DNA of 29,592 bases from a virus. The stretch lies in the IMG/VR virus record IMGVR_UViG_3300028895_000882, positions 1 through 29,592 of that record. One strand, written 5' to 3'. Below are positions 22,424 through 29,592 of the stretch, piece by piece. A program made the translations under genes and the position numbers. A model generated the notes under the pieces. It ran no database searches. It was not told where the DNA came from and saw only the letters and a program-made list of their open reading frames with translations. How positions within the stretch are numbered: the first letter of the stretch is position 1; each line of letters opens with the position of its first letter.

Positions 22424-22798
22424 TCAGCCTGCCACAATTGGCCTGTACTCGAAATACGCACCGGCCGCAGCCGCTTCCAGCGGCACACCCACGACGGTTC
22501 CACTTCCCGTGGCCGTTTGCAGCTTGCCGGCGTCAGCGGTTTCCACAATGTCCGTCAACGCGATGGCTTCTGACGCCCATCCAATATGGGTTCCCGGCGC
22601 GTTGAGCATTTTCACGCAACGCTTGTCCCCGTCGGCAAAACTTTCCTGAGTCAAATGGCCGACGATCAACGCGGCCGCCGTAGCTTCCTGCGCCAGATCG
22701 CATTTGCCCGTGGACGTGTTCACGCACAACAACGCGTTTCGAGCGAACGCGCCCGAGACTGTCACGTTGAGATACCCTGTGTCCGTTTTGGTTTCCAT
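22424..22798 (-). CDS. Putative capsid decoration protein, 124 aa
   Basis: ATG 22798 has GGAG 7 bases upstream. The product is a small beta-rich protein with GAFARNALLCVNTSTGKCDL, ALIVGHLTQESFADGDKRCV (a 'G-D-x-x-x-V' turn) and GTVVGVPLEAAAAGAYFEYR near the end. The pattern of short strands, a Gly-Asp turn and a C-terminal 'G-x-A-x-x-x-A-x-A-G' strand resembles DUF2190-type and lambda D-like head decoration proteins. It stands directly between protease/scaffold and capsid genes, the usual site of gpD. Exact family not certain. Confidence 0.65.
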   Translation of the reverse strand: METKTDTGYLNVTVSGAFARNALLCVNTSTGKCDLAQEATAAALIVGHLTQESFADGDKRCVKMLNAPGTHIGWASEAIALTDIVETADAGKLQTATGSGTVVGVPLEAAAAGAYFEYRPIVAG

Positions 22799-22884
22799 GT
22801 TTCCACTCCTTCAACTTCCGGCAGCGTGCCGCCTGTTTTTTCTTCGCAACAGGAACCCCCCTGCCGCGTTATCCTGTCAACGGA

Positions 22885-23451
22885 CTACTCCGCCGCCCCC
22901 GTCCGAACCAACTCGCGCCCCACCTGTCGACGTCGCCGGCGTGCGGCTCCGCCCGGACTGAGAGACGCCACCGCTTCGCGATATTTCGCATATGTTTCCG
23001 GATGTTCGGACACGCACGACTGAAACGCCGCCATCCGATCCCCACACGCCTGAGCTTCCTCCGCCACCAGCTTTTCGAACACTGCCACCGGATCTCCGCC
23101 CGCTGTTCCGCCGCTTGTCGCCGTAGCCTGAAACTGCGAACCACTCGCCGCCGGTCCACCTGCCACGCGTTCAACTTCCTGCGATTCCTGCGCGGCCTGC
23201 AACTGCTGCCGCAATTCGGCGTTGTAAGCCTGCAACGCCTGAGACGCCGTGGCCTTTGCATCCAACTGGCCCACCAGAAAATCAGAACTTGCATCCGGAC
23301 ACGCGGCCCGCAACTCATCCAGACTGGCCGCCGATTCCACGACGGGAGCCGGTGCCGAAACTGCCGCCGGAGCCGACTGTTCCACCACGGGAACTTCCGC
23401 CGCCGCTTCCACTTCCGGAACCGCTGCAGCCGCTTGGCTTTCTTTGCTCAT
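22885..23451 (-). CDS. Predicted scaffold protein from an internal in-frame start (Nu3-like)
   Basis: An ATG at 23451 is in frame with the protease gene at residue 278 and is preceded by AAGGGTGAGG, a ribosome site. It would yield a 188-aa protein that starts MSKESQAAAAVPEVEAAAEV, Ala/Pro/Glu-rich, then a helix (NAELRQQLQAAQESQEVERV) and a C-terminal helical part with basic residues. In lambda the scaffold Nu3 (about 200 aa) is made in just this way from within gene C. Size, place, composition and the internal ribosome site agree. The prediction is from sequence only. Confidence 0.65.
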   Translation of the reverse strand: MSKESQAAAAVPEVEAAAEVPVVEQSAPAAVSAPAPVVESAASLDELRAACPDASSDFLVGQLDAKATASQALQAYNAELRQQLQAAQESQEVERVAGGPAASGSQFQATATSGGTAGGDPVAVFEKLVAEEAQACGDRMAAFQSCVSEHPETYAKYREAVASLSPGGAARRRRRQVGRELVRTGAAE

Positions 23452-24282
23452 TTCCTCACCCTTCAACTGCGCGGATCCACGATCCGCAGAATGGACGACT
23501 GCCGCCGACGACATCGCCGCCACCACTTCGTCCAGTGTTTTCACTTCATCCACCAGCCCGAGCCCCACCGCGTCCGATGCCAGCCACCACTGGCCACCGG
23601 ACACGGCTGCAATCTGATCCGCGGACAATCCACGCGCCGCCAATGACTGCGTGAAACCTTCGTGAACTCGATTCACCCACGACTGCAGAAACGCCCGTTG
23701 CTCATCGCTTACCGGCAGCCCCGGAAAGCCCAGCGACTTCACCGGCCCGGTGTCCGCCATCACGACTTCCACACCGGCCTGCTTGTATTCCTGCGAGCGG
23801 TCGAACACGCTCATCCGCGTTCCGATGTTGCCGACGTTCGCGGATTCCGTGGCGTAGATCGCATCGCAATGACACGCTAGCCGATACGCCGCCGATGTCA
23901 TATAGCCGGCGGCATACGCCACAATCGGCTTACTGAATGCATCAATGGACGCACACGCTTCGCCGCACAACATGGCAGCTCCGCCGGGACAATCGCACAC
24001 GATCACCACGCCCGTCACGTTTTCTGCCGCTTCCAGCTTTTGCAGATCTCGCTGCAACACCGGATAGTTTGCGGCCAAAGCAGATTCCCACCGAACCAAC
24101 GGCCCGTCCAGATTCAGCAACGCCACGCCGTCCGCCGTGATTTCGGAAACCATTGTGTTTTCCGATTCCAACAACCCGAGATTCATGGCCATCAATCGCG
24201 ACCGCGACGACTGCAGCGCGGCCTGCATCTGAGACGCAAATCGCGGATCCACCTGACACAATTCGCCATCCACAAACATCAT
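22885..24282 (-). CDS. S49 (SppA/lambda C-type) capsid maturation protease with scaffold extension
   Basis: The 465-aa product starts at tandem ATGs (24282/24279) with GGAGGTGA just upstream; the portal stop is embedded in A-TGA-TG. Residues ~50-250 are an S49 peptidase: GVVIVCDCPGG (oxyanion loop, normally DSPGG), AYAAGYMTSAAYRLACHCD with nucleophile Ser 130, and TGPVKSLGFPG with the probable catalytic Lys 182. The Cys in place of Ser in DCPGG is unusual but not catalytic. Residues 278-465 are a scaffold-like, low-complexity and helical region that may also be made separately from an internal start. Role: cleavage of portal, scaffold and capsid proteins during head assembly. Confidence 0.88.
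   Translation of the reverse strand: MMFVDGELCQVDPRFASQMQAALQSSRSRLMAMNLGLLESENTMVSEITADGVALLNLDGPLVRWESALAANYPVLQRDLQKLEAAENVTGVVIVCDCPGGAAMLCGEACASIDAFSKPIVAYAAGYMTSAAYRLACHCDAIYATESANVGNIGTRMSVFDRSQEYKQAGVEVVMADTGPVKSLGFPGLPVSDEQRAFLQSWVNRVHEGFTQSLAARGLSADQIAAVSGGQWWLASDAVGLGLVDEVKTLDEVVAAMSSAAVVHSADRGSAQLKGEEMSKESQAAAAVPEVEAAAEVPVVEQSAPAAVSAPAPVVESAASLDELRAACPDASSDFLVGQLDAKATASQALQAYNAELRQQLQAAQESQEVERVAGGPAASGSQFQATATSGGTAGGDPVAVFEKLVAEEAQACGDRMAAFQSCVSEHPETYAKYREAVASLSPGGAARRRRRQVGRELVRTGAAE
23454..23463 (-). promoter_or_regulatory. Internal ribosome site for a Nu3-like scaffold
   Basis: The minus strand reads AAGGGTGAGGAAATGAGC; the start ATG occupies 23451-23449. The AAGG is 8 bases before the ATG and GAGG is two bases before it. 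It lies exactly where the protease domain ends and the Ala/Pro-rich scaffold begins. Confidence 0.6.
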
Positions 24283-25874
24283 TCACCTCCGCCCGCTGCT
24301 GTTTCATCCATCACCGGCAATTGCAGTCCCTGACGATTCGGCGGAGCAAACAAATACCGCCAATCAAATTCGGCTCCAGGAAACCGCTGTTCCAATCGCT
24401 GTTTGCCTTCGTACGCTTCCGCCAGCGCGAATTCGTTGTACTTGACGACTCGCCGAATATGTTCCTCGCCGCTGATTCCATGCTTGCGCCGCGCGAACCG
24501 GTCCAGATCTTCCATCGAATTGGACAACTGCAACACGTCGCCCTGCGCATCGTCGACTGGATGGATATATTTCCAGCCGGTCGGATTCCACTGATGTCGA
24601 TAGATGCGCGACCGCCGCGGATCCGCTGGCCGTTCGGCTTTGACAAACCGCTGCAACACCGGATCCGTTCGCAATCGCGTGCGGACAAAATGACGAAACC
24701 GCGGCCGATGATACGCCGACGCGAACCACCGCTGGATCTTGCTGAATGACATCCGAGCCTGATCGAGCACGTTTCGATAACTGCTGAAATTTGCACCCTT
24801 CGCGTCCAGCAACAGCACGATCAACGGCAGATCCAGATTCATGGCCAGATACTGGATCATCAACATATTGAGATCGAAAAAACCATCGCCCGGAATGTCC
24901 GGACTATGCATCACCAGTTTGCGGCCCAGCTCCGGCCGCAACACTCGGCCGGGATGCATGGCCGCCGTGGCCATTTGAAAACCGGCATCGTCCGTGGCGT
25001 AGTACGACGTTGGGAGCGGAGGCGTTGCCGAGCTTCCATGCTGCAGCAACTGCTTCACCGTTTCCATGTCCGTGATCTCTTCGGACCACGTCACACACGA
25101 CGCCATTTGACTTTTCAGAATTGTCGCGAATTCGTTATCGTCGCGGCGATTGGCCGCCGTGCCACACGGAGCCAGCGACGTGATTCCCCTGTTGAGCGAA
25201 AACCGCGACGGCCGGAACACATGAAACACGTTCGGCCAGCCGTTCGAATCGTACGCCGACACCGGATCCACATCTGCCACCCGCATCACGTGGCCGTATG
25301 GCTTTGTTTCTTTGCTCAAAAAATACGACTGAGCCACACGGCCGTCCGTCTTGACTCCGCACACCCCGCGATCCACTTTGGTTCGGTGCGGCGTCTGGCA
25401 ACGATGCGCTTCCAGATGGAGAACACTGCCATCGGGTTCCGGAATCGCAAACACGTCGCCATCAAACACCGTGCGAATGAATGCGATGTCTGCCTGAGCT
25501 TCGTAGGAAAACCGGCGTTGCGCGTCGCTCAACTGCGGATCGTTGGCGTATTCGTTCCATTCGGCTTTCAGGTGTTCGTCAACGTCATCGTCCCCGGTAT
25601 CCGGGGAAACCGTCATCTGCCCCACGTTGACGTTCGCGATCAAACGCTGACCGGCGGAACCCACCACCGGATCATTGCGTTCCATCATCCGAACGAACGC
25701 GACCATTCGCAGAAACGCGTTTTGGTCGTCAATGTGATAATCGGCATCCGCTCCGATCATCCCCGTCAACGCCATTTTTTTACCGGGAGCCGCAGCCGTA
25801 CGAGCCAACTCGTACGCCTGCTCAGCTTCCAGCTTCATTTCCTGAAATTGGCGTTGGACATTGATTGTCTGCAT
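24279..25874 (-). CDS. Portal protein (lambda B family)
   Basis: From ATG 25874 the product is 531 aa; a TTG at 25892 would add six. Neither has a clear ribosome site, and a small dyad lies directly upstream. The sequence matches the lambda-type portal layout: RTAAAPGKKMALTGMIGADA near the start, MVAFVRMMERNDPVVGSAGQ (first helical wing), SYEAQADIAFIRTVFDGDVF with a following strand, and HRTKVDRGVCG in the middle, ending with LPVMDETAAGGGE. Length agrees with lambda gpB (533 aa). It forms the 12-subunit ring at the packaging vertex. The stop overlaps the protease start. Confidence 0.85.
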   Translation of the reverse strand: MQTINVQRQFQEMKLEAEQAYELARTAAAPGKKMALTGMIGADADYHIDDQNAFLRMVAFVRMMERNDPVVGSAGQRLIANVNVGQMTVSPDTGDDDVDEHLKAEWNEYANDPQLSDAQRRFSYEAQADIAFIRTVFDGDVFAIPEPDGSVLHLEAHRCQTPHRTKVDRGVCGVKTDGRVAQSYFLSKETKPYGHVMRVADVDPVSAYDSNGWPNVFHVFRPSRFSLNRGITSLAPCGTAANRRDDNEFATILKSQMASCVTWSEEITDMETVKQLLQHGSSATPPLPTSYYATDDAGFQMATAAMHPGRVLRPELGRKLVMHSPDIPGDGFFDLNMLMIQYLAMNLDLPLIVLLLDAKGANFSSYRNVLDQARMSFSKIQRWFASAYHRPRFRHFVRTRLRTDPVLQRFVKAERPADPRRSRIYRHQWNPTGWKYIHPVDDAQGDVLQLSNSMEDLDRFARRKHGISGEEHIRRVVKYNEFALAEAYEGKQRLEQRFPGAEFDWRYLFAPPNRQGLQLPVMDETAAGGGE

Positions 25875-25877
25875 GGC

Positions 25878-25890
25878 GGCACACTGTGCC
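25878..25890. repeat. Perfect small dyad next to the portal start
   Basis: GGCACA and TGTGCC are separated by a single base (25884). The dyad sits 3 bases before ATG 25874, where a ribosome site would normally be. It could form a small hairpin or be a protein-binding site. Confidence 0.55.
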
Positions 25891-25921
25891 AACCTGCAAA
25901 CGTTCGTTGAATCCCGGCGTT

Positions 25922-25942
25922 CGTGTTAACACTGTTAACACG
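25922..25942. repeat. Perfect 21-bp palindrome upstream of the portal gene
   Basis: Two 10-base arms, CGTGTTAACA (25922-25931) and TGTTAACACG (25933-25942), are perfect reverse complements around a single central base. It lies in the 60-base noncoding gap between the 176-aa gene (stop 25952) and the portal gene. The AT-rich GTTAAC cores contrast with the GC-rich surroundings. No T-tract follows, so it is more like an operator than a terminator. Confidence 0.8.
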
Positions 25943-25951
25943 CGCAGAAGA

Positions 25952-26482
25952 TCAAATCGCGGGGATTTGCGCGGCGACCTGATCCAGAATCCACTTCAGC
26001 GAATGCCCGAGCTTATCCACGTGCGTTCCGTCCGCTCGCATCACGTGCGAATTGCGGCACCCTTCCAACACGCGTCCCATTGCCTCGCGTGCCAAACGAT
26101 CGTAATCGCCGGAACCGAACCGAAACCCGGTCATAGGAGCGTGAGCAATCCGCGGAGCTTTACCTGCCGCCACACTGACCGGAACCCTGATTTCCACCCA
26201 CACGACGTTTTCCACTTCCGGCGGAGCCACCGGTTCGGGTTCCGTCTGCGGATTTTGCGGAGGCACGACTGCCGCCACCGCTTCTGCCACCACGCCGTCT
26301 TCCGCCGACCACAACCCCACACGCACCGCGAATTCCCTCACGTCAGATTCCAACGCCACACCTTCCGCCGCCAGCGGAAACCCGTCGATCCCTGACCAAC
26401 CCGCCACCGTTCCTTCCGGCAATTCCATTTTCCGATCAATCGTCTTGAACTGCACCGGATTCGCTGCCTTCGCTGCCATCAT
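25952..26482 (-). CDS. Hypothetical protein, 176 aa
   Basis: Tandem ATGs (26482/26479) follow GGAGTTGA. The protein has an N-terminal basic part (QFKTIDRKMELPEGTVAGWS), a Pro/Glu-rich linker (VPPQNPQTEPEPVAPPEVEN, about residues 73-92), and a C-terminal helical domain (RLAREAMGRVLEGCRNSHVM, ending HSLKWILDQVAAQIPAI). No catalytic motif, signal or membrane segment. It is a three-part protein of unknown role between terminase and portal genes. No family recognised. Confidence 0.65.
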   Translation of the reverse strand: MMAAKAANPVQFKTIDRKMELPEGTVAGWSGIDGFPLAAEGVALESDVREFAVRVGLWSAEDGVVAEAVAAVVPPQNPQTEPEPVAPPEVENVVWVEIRVPVSVAAGKAPRIAHAPMTGFRFGSGDYDRLAREAMGRVLEGCRNSHVMRADGTHVDKLGHSLKWILDQVAAQIPAI

Positions 26483-26518
26483 TCAACTCCATTCGAAACC
26501 CTGAAACCACCGCCGCAC

Positions 26519-26791
26519 TCAACGGCCTTCCCGACACTCCACCACGTGGAAATACTCAGCCGCGCCGAGCCCGTTGGCCCATTCGCGCACCACGTCCTCC
26601 GCGTTGTCGAATTCTTCCGCTTCGCCAGGAATCGACCATCCATCACCTGACTCCTCACAAATGTGACCGTTTTCCACCAGCCGTTCCGCCGCGTACTGAT
26701 ATGCCGCCGGCTGATCATCAAACAACACGATTTCCATCGGCTCCAGCGGCTCCATCGGACATTCAGACAAACTCACAAACAACCCGTACAT
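26519..26791 (-). CDS. Small acidic hypothetical protein, 90 aa
   Basis: ATG 26791 is chosen (GGAG 7 bases upstream) rather than the longer reading to 26842. The protein is strongly acidic (for example AAERLVENGHICEESGDGWS and AEEFDNAEDVVREWANGLGA) and probably an alpha/beta fold with C-terminal helix. Acidic small proteins in head modules may be regulators, anti-host factors or DNA mimics, but nothing here identifies a role. Confidence 0.6.
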   Translation of the reverse strand: MYGLFVSLSECPMEPLEPMEIVLFDDQPAAYQYAAERLVENGHICEESGDGWSIPGEAEEFDNAEDVVREWANGLGAAEYFHVVECREGR

Positions 26792-26869
26792 TTCTGAACT
26801 CCATTCCACCCAACGGCTCCCGCTGGGACAAACTGATATCACCCGCCTCCCTGCGACTGCTTCGCCGAA

Positions 26870-27073
26870 TCAATCGGCGGATTTCTGAGACCCCACCAAC
26901 ACACGTTTGATTCCTTCCCCCGCGAACATCACGCCACCAATCCACGTCAGCGCCTTCAATTCTGTTTCATCGAAATCAGACGCGTTGGCCCACATAATGA
27001 ACGCCGCAAAAACCAGATACACCACTGTCTGCAGCAACCGCCACACCGGATGATTCGGATTCTTCCACGCCAT
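26870..27073 (-). CDS. Small membrane protein, 67 aa
   Basis: ATG 27073 has GGGGAGG just upstream (7-base spacing). Residues ~12-29 form one hydrophobic helix (LLQTVVYLVFAAFIMWAN), then an acidic loop, then a weaker second segment (KALTWIGGVMFAGEGIKRVL). It is holin-sized but could as well be a minor membrane factor. It stands between terminase and portal genes, where lambda has the unrelated soluble gpW (68 aa). No family recognised. Confidence 0.6.
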   Translation of the reverse strand: MAWKNPNHPVWRLLQTVVYLVFAAFIMWANASDFDETELKALTWIGGVMFAGEGIKRVLVGSQKSAD

Positions 27074-27107
27074 ACCACACCTCCCCTCCACCACCAAAAA
27101 AACACCA

Positions 27108-29093
27108 TCAACGCTGACTGAGCAAAAACGGACTGTTGTGGAATTCACTCACCGCCTGAGCCGGCCGATCGGTGCGGCCGACCGTTTGAGCCGCCACCGG
27201 AGCCTGCCCACTGAACCGTTCCGGAAACGACACCGCGTCCCACACCTGACCGTTTCGCGTGTAGTATTCTGCCAGGACGCGACAATACCGGATCCCGTCC
27301 CCGGCTTCATTCGGCCCGCTGCGGCTCCACTTGTTCCCGTCGCGATAGTCGGCGTTCAACTGCGAAAACAGATGTTCATACGCCTGCCAGTTGTCGCACA
27401 CGTCGGCCGGGAAATACACAAACCCCGCATCCCCGCGATTGATCCGCTTTTGAACCAGCGCCTCCCGGTACTGCTGCGACGCGTGCGAATTCACCATCAG
27501 CAAATCACCCATCCCCAACTGCTTCTGCATGGCGATTAGTTTTGCCGGCTTGTCCGTGCGACGATGTCCCCAATAGTACAAATCCACCGCCACATTCTGC
27601 CCCGTGCGTGAATCCCCTTTGAACGCCTGCGCCTGCTCCAATCGGTCGCACACGCTGTAGACTTCCGCCGTGTATTTGCCGGAATCGATGCCGATTGGAA
27701 ACTCCGCCACCGGCAGAAACGCACCCGCACGATCCACCACCGGATACGTCGAATTCGTCCACTTCAAAAACGCCGACACACCGGCCGACAATCCCCAATC
27801 CACCAGCGCCCCCTGAGCCCGGCCATCGACGTGCCACCACGCACACACGAACCAATGAAACAACAACTCATCCCCTGCCAGCCCGACGTCCGCGGCCGTC
27901 GTCAGAAAACAGGACTCCGGAGGCAACTGGCCGCGGAGATGTTCGCCTCGCAAATGCCCCGCCAACGCGTTTGGCTGCACCACGTCGAATGTCGGCGTCC
28001 ATGATTCGGCCAGCGTCTCCGTTCGAAACTTGCGAAACGATTCCAGATCCCCCGCCCGCTGCCGCTGGATGGCTTCCACGAACTCCCGAGCCACATCGCC
28101 CCAGCCACCAATGAACAGCGAATACAACTTGGACAACGGCCCGAAAATCAGCGTGTCTGATTCCACGGATGGATGCCCACACACGTTGCCCAGCGCGTCC
28201 ACGTATTCTCCATCTGCCAGCCACTGCCCCGCCTTCATCATGACCGGCCGATGATGATCCAACACGAACTGCTCACAATGGGCGCACACATACCGCGCGG
28301 TTTTCTTCGCCTGAGCCGGCGTCGATTCTCCGGCTTCCGTTTTGTCCCACTGGACCCGCTCGAACTCCAGCGTCTGATATTCTCCACAATGCGGACACGG
28401 CACCCAATACCGCAACTGCTGCACGGTTTCATCCTGCAACAACCGATACGCGCGACACGTTCCCGTGTCCGTCGGCGTGCCTTCCTCCACGATTTTGGCC
28501 CCACGTGGATACCCCGTGCAACGGCTTTCAATCGTGTAATACGCATCCGCTTCTGACGACTTGCGGGAAATGATTTTGTTGACTTCCATTTTGAACACGT
28601 ACAACGCGGGATACCCGGCCACACTGCTGCGGCTGCCCGCGTTGGCAATACGGAGCCGGCAATCGGTGAAATGAATGGCTGTGCGGTTCCGCAAATGCAC
28701 CGGAGGCAACTGCCGCCGAATCACCGGCGTTTGCTCCATCATCGGATACACGTGTTCCTCCATGCCGGCGTTCAAAATCCCGGTGTCTGGAAACATCAGT
28801 ACCATTGGAGCCGGCGACTGATCCGCCACCCATTGCACCAGCGAAAGCATTGTGGACGTTTTGCACAGCCTGGTAGCAAACGACAAATGGATTTTGCGGA
28901 CGGCCGGATTGTTCCAGCCGCGTTCAATCACGCCGCGGACGTGCGGAGCTTTCTCGAAATCAAACGCTGTCGACTCCCACGTTGACGGAAACCGCACGTT
29001 CCACGGAGCCCACACCAGCGGATCCTGCGGCACTTCCCGACGAAACCCGACGGCCACACTTCGCCGCAACTGATCAAAACAGACCCCGTACAC
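27108..29093 (-). CDS. Terminase large subunit (GpA family)
   Basis: The start is GTG 29093: GGAGG lies about 6 bases upstream and the gene overlaps the small subunit stop by 20 bases. A TTG further upstream (29156) has no ribosome site. The 661-aa product (lambda gpA is 641 aa) shows the ATPase region (IHLSFATRLCKTSTMLSLVQ, then MVLMFPDTGILNAGMEEHVY), the GTPTDTGTCRAYRLL motif, a zinc-like CPHCGEYQTLEF with later CAHC, and the nuclease domain (TAADVGLAGDELLFHW, IGIDSGKYTAEVYSVCD, GPNEAGDGIRYCRVLAEYY). The phosphate-binding loop reads RLCKT rather than the usual Q-x-GK(T/S), and the Walker B region reads YVFKMEVN with the Asp replaced by Met but the Glu kept. It cuts and packages phage DNA with the small subunit. 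Confidence 0.93.
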   Translation of the reverse strand: MYGVCFDQLRRSVAVGFRREVPQDPLVWAPWNVRFPSTWESTAFDFEKAPHVRGVIERGWNNPAVRKIHLSFATRLCKTSTMLSLVQWVADQSPAPMVLMFPDTGILNAGMEEHVYPMMEQTPVIRRQLPPVHLRNRTAIHFTDCRLRIANAGSRSSVAGYPALYVFKMEVNKIISRKSSEADAYYTIESRCTGYPRGAKIVEEGTPTDTGTCRAYRLLQDETVQQLRYWVPCPHCGEYQTLEFERVQWDKTEAGESTPAQAKKTARYVCAHCEQFVLDHHRPVMMKAGQWLADGEYVDALGNVCGHPSVESDTLIFGPLSKLYSLFIGGWGDVAREFVEAIQRQRAGDLESFRKFRTETLAESWTPTFDVVQPNALAGHLRGEHLRGQLPPESCFLTTAADVGLAGDELLFHWFVCAWWHVDGRAQGALVDWGLSAGVSAFLKWTNSTYPVVDRAGAFLPVAEFPIGIDSGKYTAEVYSVCDRLEQAQAFKGDSRTGQNVAVDLYYWGHRRTDKPAKLIAMQKQLGMGDLLMVNSHASQQYREALVQKRINRGDAGFVYFPADVCDNWQAYEHLFSQLNADYRDGNKWSRSGPNEAGDGIRYCRVLAEYYTRNGQVWDAVSFPERFSGQAPVAAQTVGRTDRPAQAVSEFHNSPFLLSQR

Positions 29094-29592
29094 TGGCCGC
29101 CTCCGTTTCGTTTTGTTCCGGCGGCAACTCCTCCAGCTCCGCCATCGATTCTTCAAACACTTCCGCCGGAATGCGGTCCAGATACCGCTGATAATTCTCC
29201 ACCACTTTCATCACCGCACGCTGCAACGGAGCCAAATCGCCGACCGCCGCGGCCTTGCCGATTTCCACCGTGTAACACTGCTCCGCAAACTCCGGCGACA
29301 CCTGCCGGCTGAACACCCACGGCAGATCGTCCAGACCTCGCCGCAACTCGCCCAACGCCTCCCGCAACAACGAACGCACCACCTCCACACGCACCAGCTC
29401 CCCGGCCGCCTGCTGCTCCAGCCGCTCCCGCTTCTGCCGGTCCAGTTGTTTCACCCGCGCTGCTTCTTCCGCTTCCAGCAACGCGGCCGCCTGCATCCGT
29501 TCATCAAATTCCGTCCGCGGCGTTTCTGCTTCCAGTTTTTTCAACTGCTCCTGATGATGCCATTCCGCCTGAGCCAACGCGATTCCCACCAC
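29074..29592 (-). CDS. Terminase small subunit, Nu1-like (partial at window edge)
   Basis: The reading frame is open from the right edge to 29074; the window begins at a GTG codon but the true start is probably outside. The 172 visible residues are helical: a charged coiled coil (ALLEAEEAARVKQLDRQKRE) then GELVRVEVVRSLLREALGEL and the 'R-x-x-L-D-D-L-P' segment RRGLDDLPWVFSRQVSPEFA. This helical layout matches the C-terminal half of Nu1-type small terminase subunits; the N-terminal winged helix would lie off the edge. It overlaps the large subunit start. Confidence 0.7.
   Translation of the reverse strand: MVGIALAQAEWHHQEQLKKLEAETPRTEFDERMQAAALLEAEEAARVKQLDRQKRERLEQQAAGELVRVEVVRSLLREALGELRRGLDDLPWVFSRQVSPEFAEQCYTVEIGKAAAVGDLAPLQRAVMKVVENYQRYLDRIPAEVFEESMAELEELPPEQNETEAASVRGLF

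Noticed and set aside
22821-22845. Small plus-strand hairpin followed by T6
   Set aside because: The stem is only 5 bp (CGGCA/TGCCG), the T run is displaced by several bases, and no plus-strand gene precedes it.

Overview
The window is one continuous block of tailed-phage (siphovirus-type) structural genes, almost certainly a phage or prophage of a GC-rich bacterium. Every convincing gene is on the minus strand, so it is read here from the right end to the left end. The style is compatible with a Planctomycetota-associated phage (a lambda-like GpA/portal/S49 head module, a one-domain helix-turn-helix protein, a small HNH nuclease, a lipoprotein carrying thioredoxin), but this host guess rests on general resemblance only. 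No tRNA, rRNA, CRISPR array, integrase, IS element or attachment site was found, so the window does not say whether the phage is temperate.

Head module (29592 to 21398): a small terminase partial at the window edge, a GpA-type large terminase, three small unknown genes, a lambda-type portal, an S49 capsid protease with a scaffold-like C-terminus and an apparent in-frame internal start (a lambda C/Nu3 arrangement), a putative decoration protein and a likely major capsid protein. A strong intrinsic terminator follows the capsid gene. Two short perfect dyads lie in the 60-base gap before the portal gene.

Adhesin and connector module (21297 to 11448): an 87-aa protein, a 1209-aa fibre made of ten tandem repeats with HxH motifs, several small virion or membrane proteins, probable head-tail connector/tail completion proteins, and a probable tail tube protein. 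The fibre lies between the capsid and the connectors, which is not the usual siphovirus order.

Accessory cassette (11390 to 7741): tightly overlapped genes between tail tube and tape measure encode an internally duplicated protein, two membrane or secreted proteins, a papain-like cysteine peptidase, and a lipoprotein with a Cys-rich cluster plus a thioredoxin domain. These are not normal tail-assembly functions. Then comes a gene ending in an A10 run; a -1 shift there reads a further 40 codons that fill the gap exactly, as in the lambda G/GT tail chaperones. A SEC-C protein and the 679-aa tape measure follow.

Tail-tip region (4580 to 1): a sigma70-like promoter with an overlapping dyad precedes a helix-turn-helix gene. 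Then come a small membrane protein, a probable tail protein, a DUF1937 protein, a small SH3/KOW-like protein, a protein resembling the DUF6475 replication-associated domain, an HNH nuclease and a 66-aa protein. The last gene is a large tail hub-like gene that is broken by a perfect 41-bp tandem duplication; removing one copy restores one open frame through the left edge. Most genes are joined by ATGA/TGATG overlaps, implying translational coupling in long transcripts.
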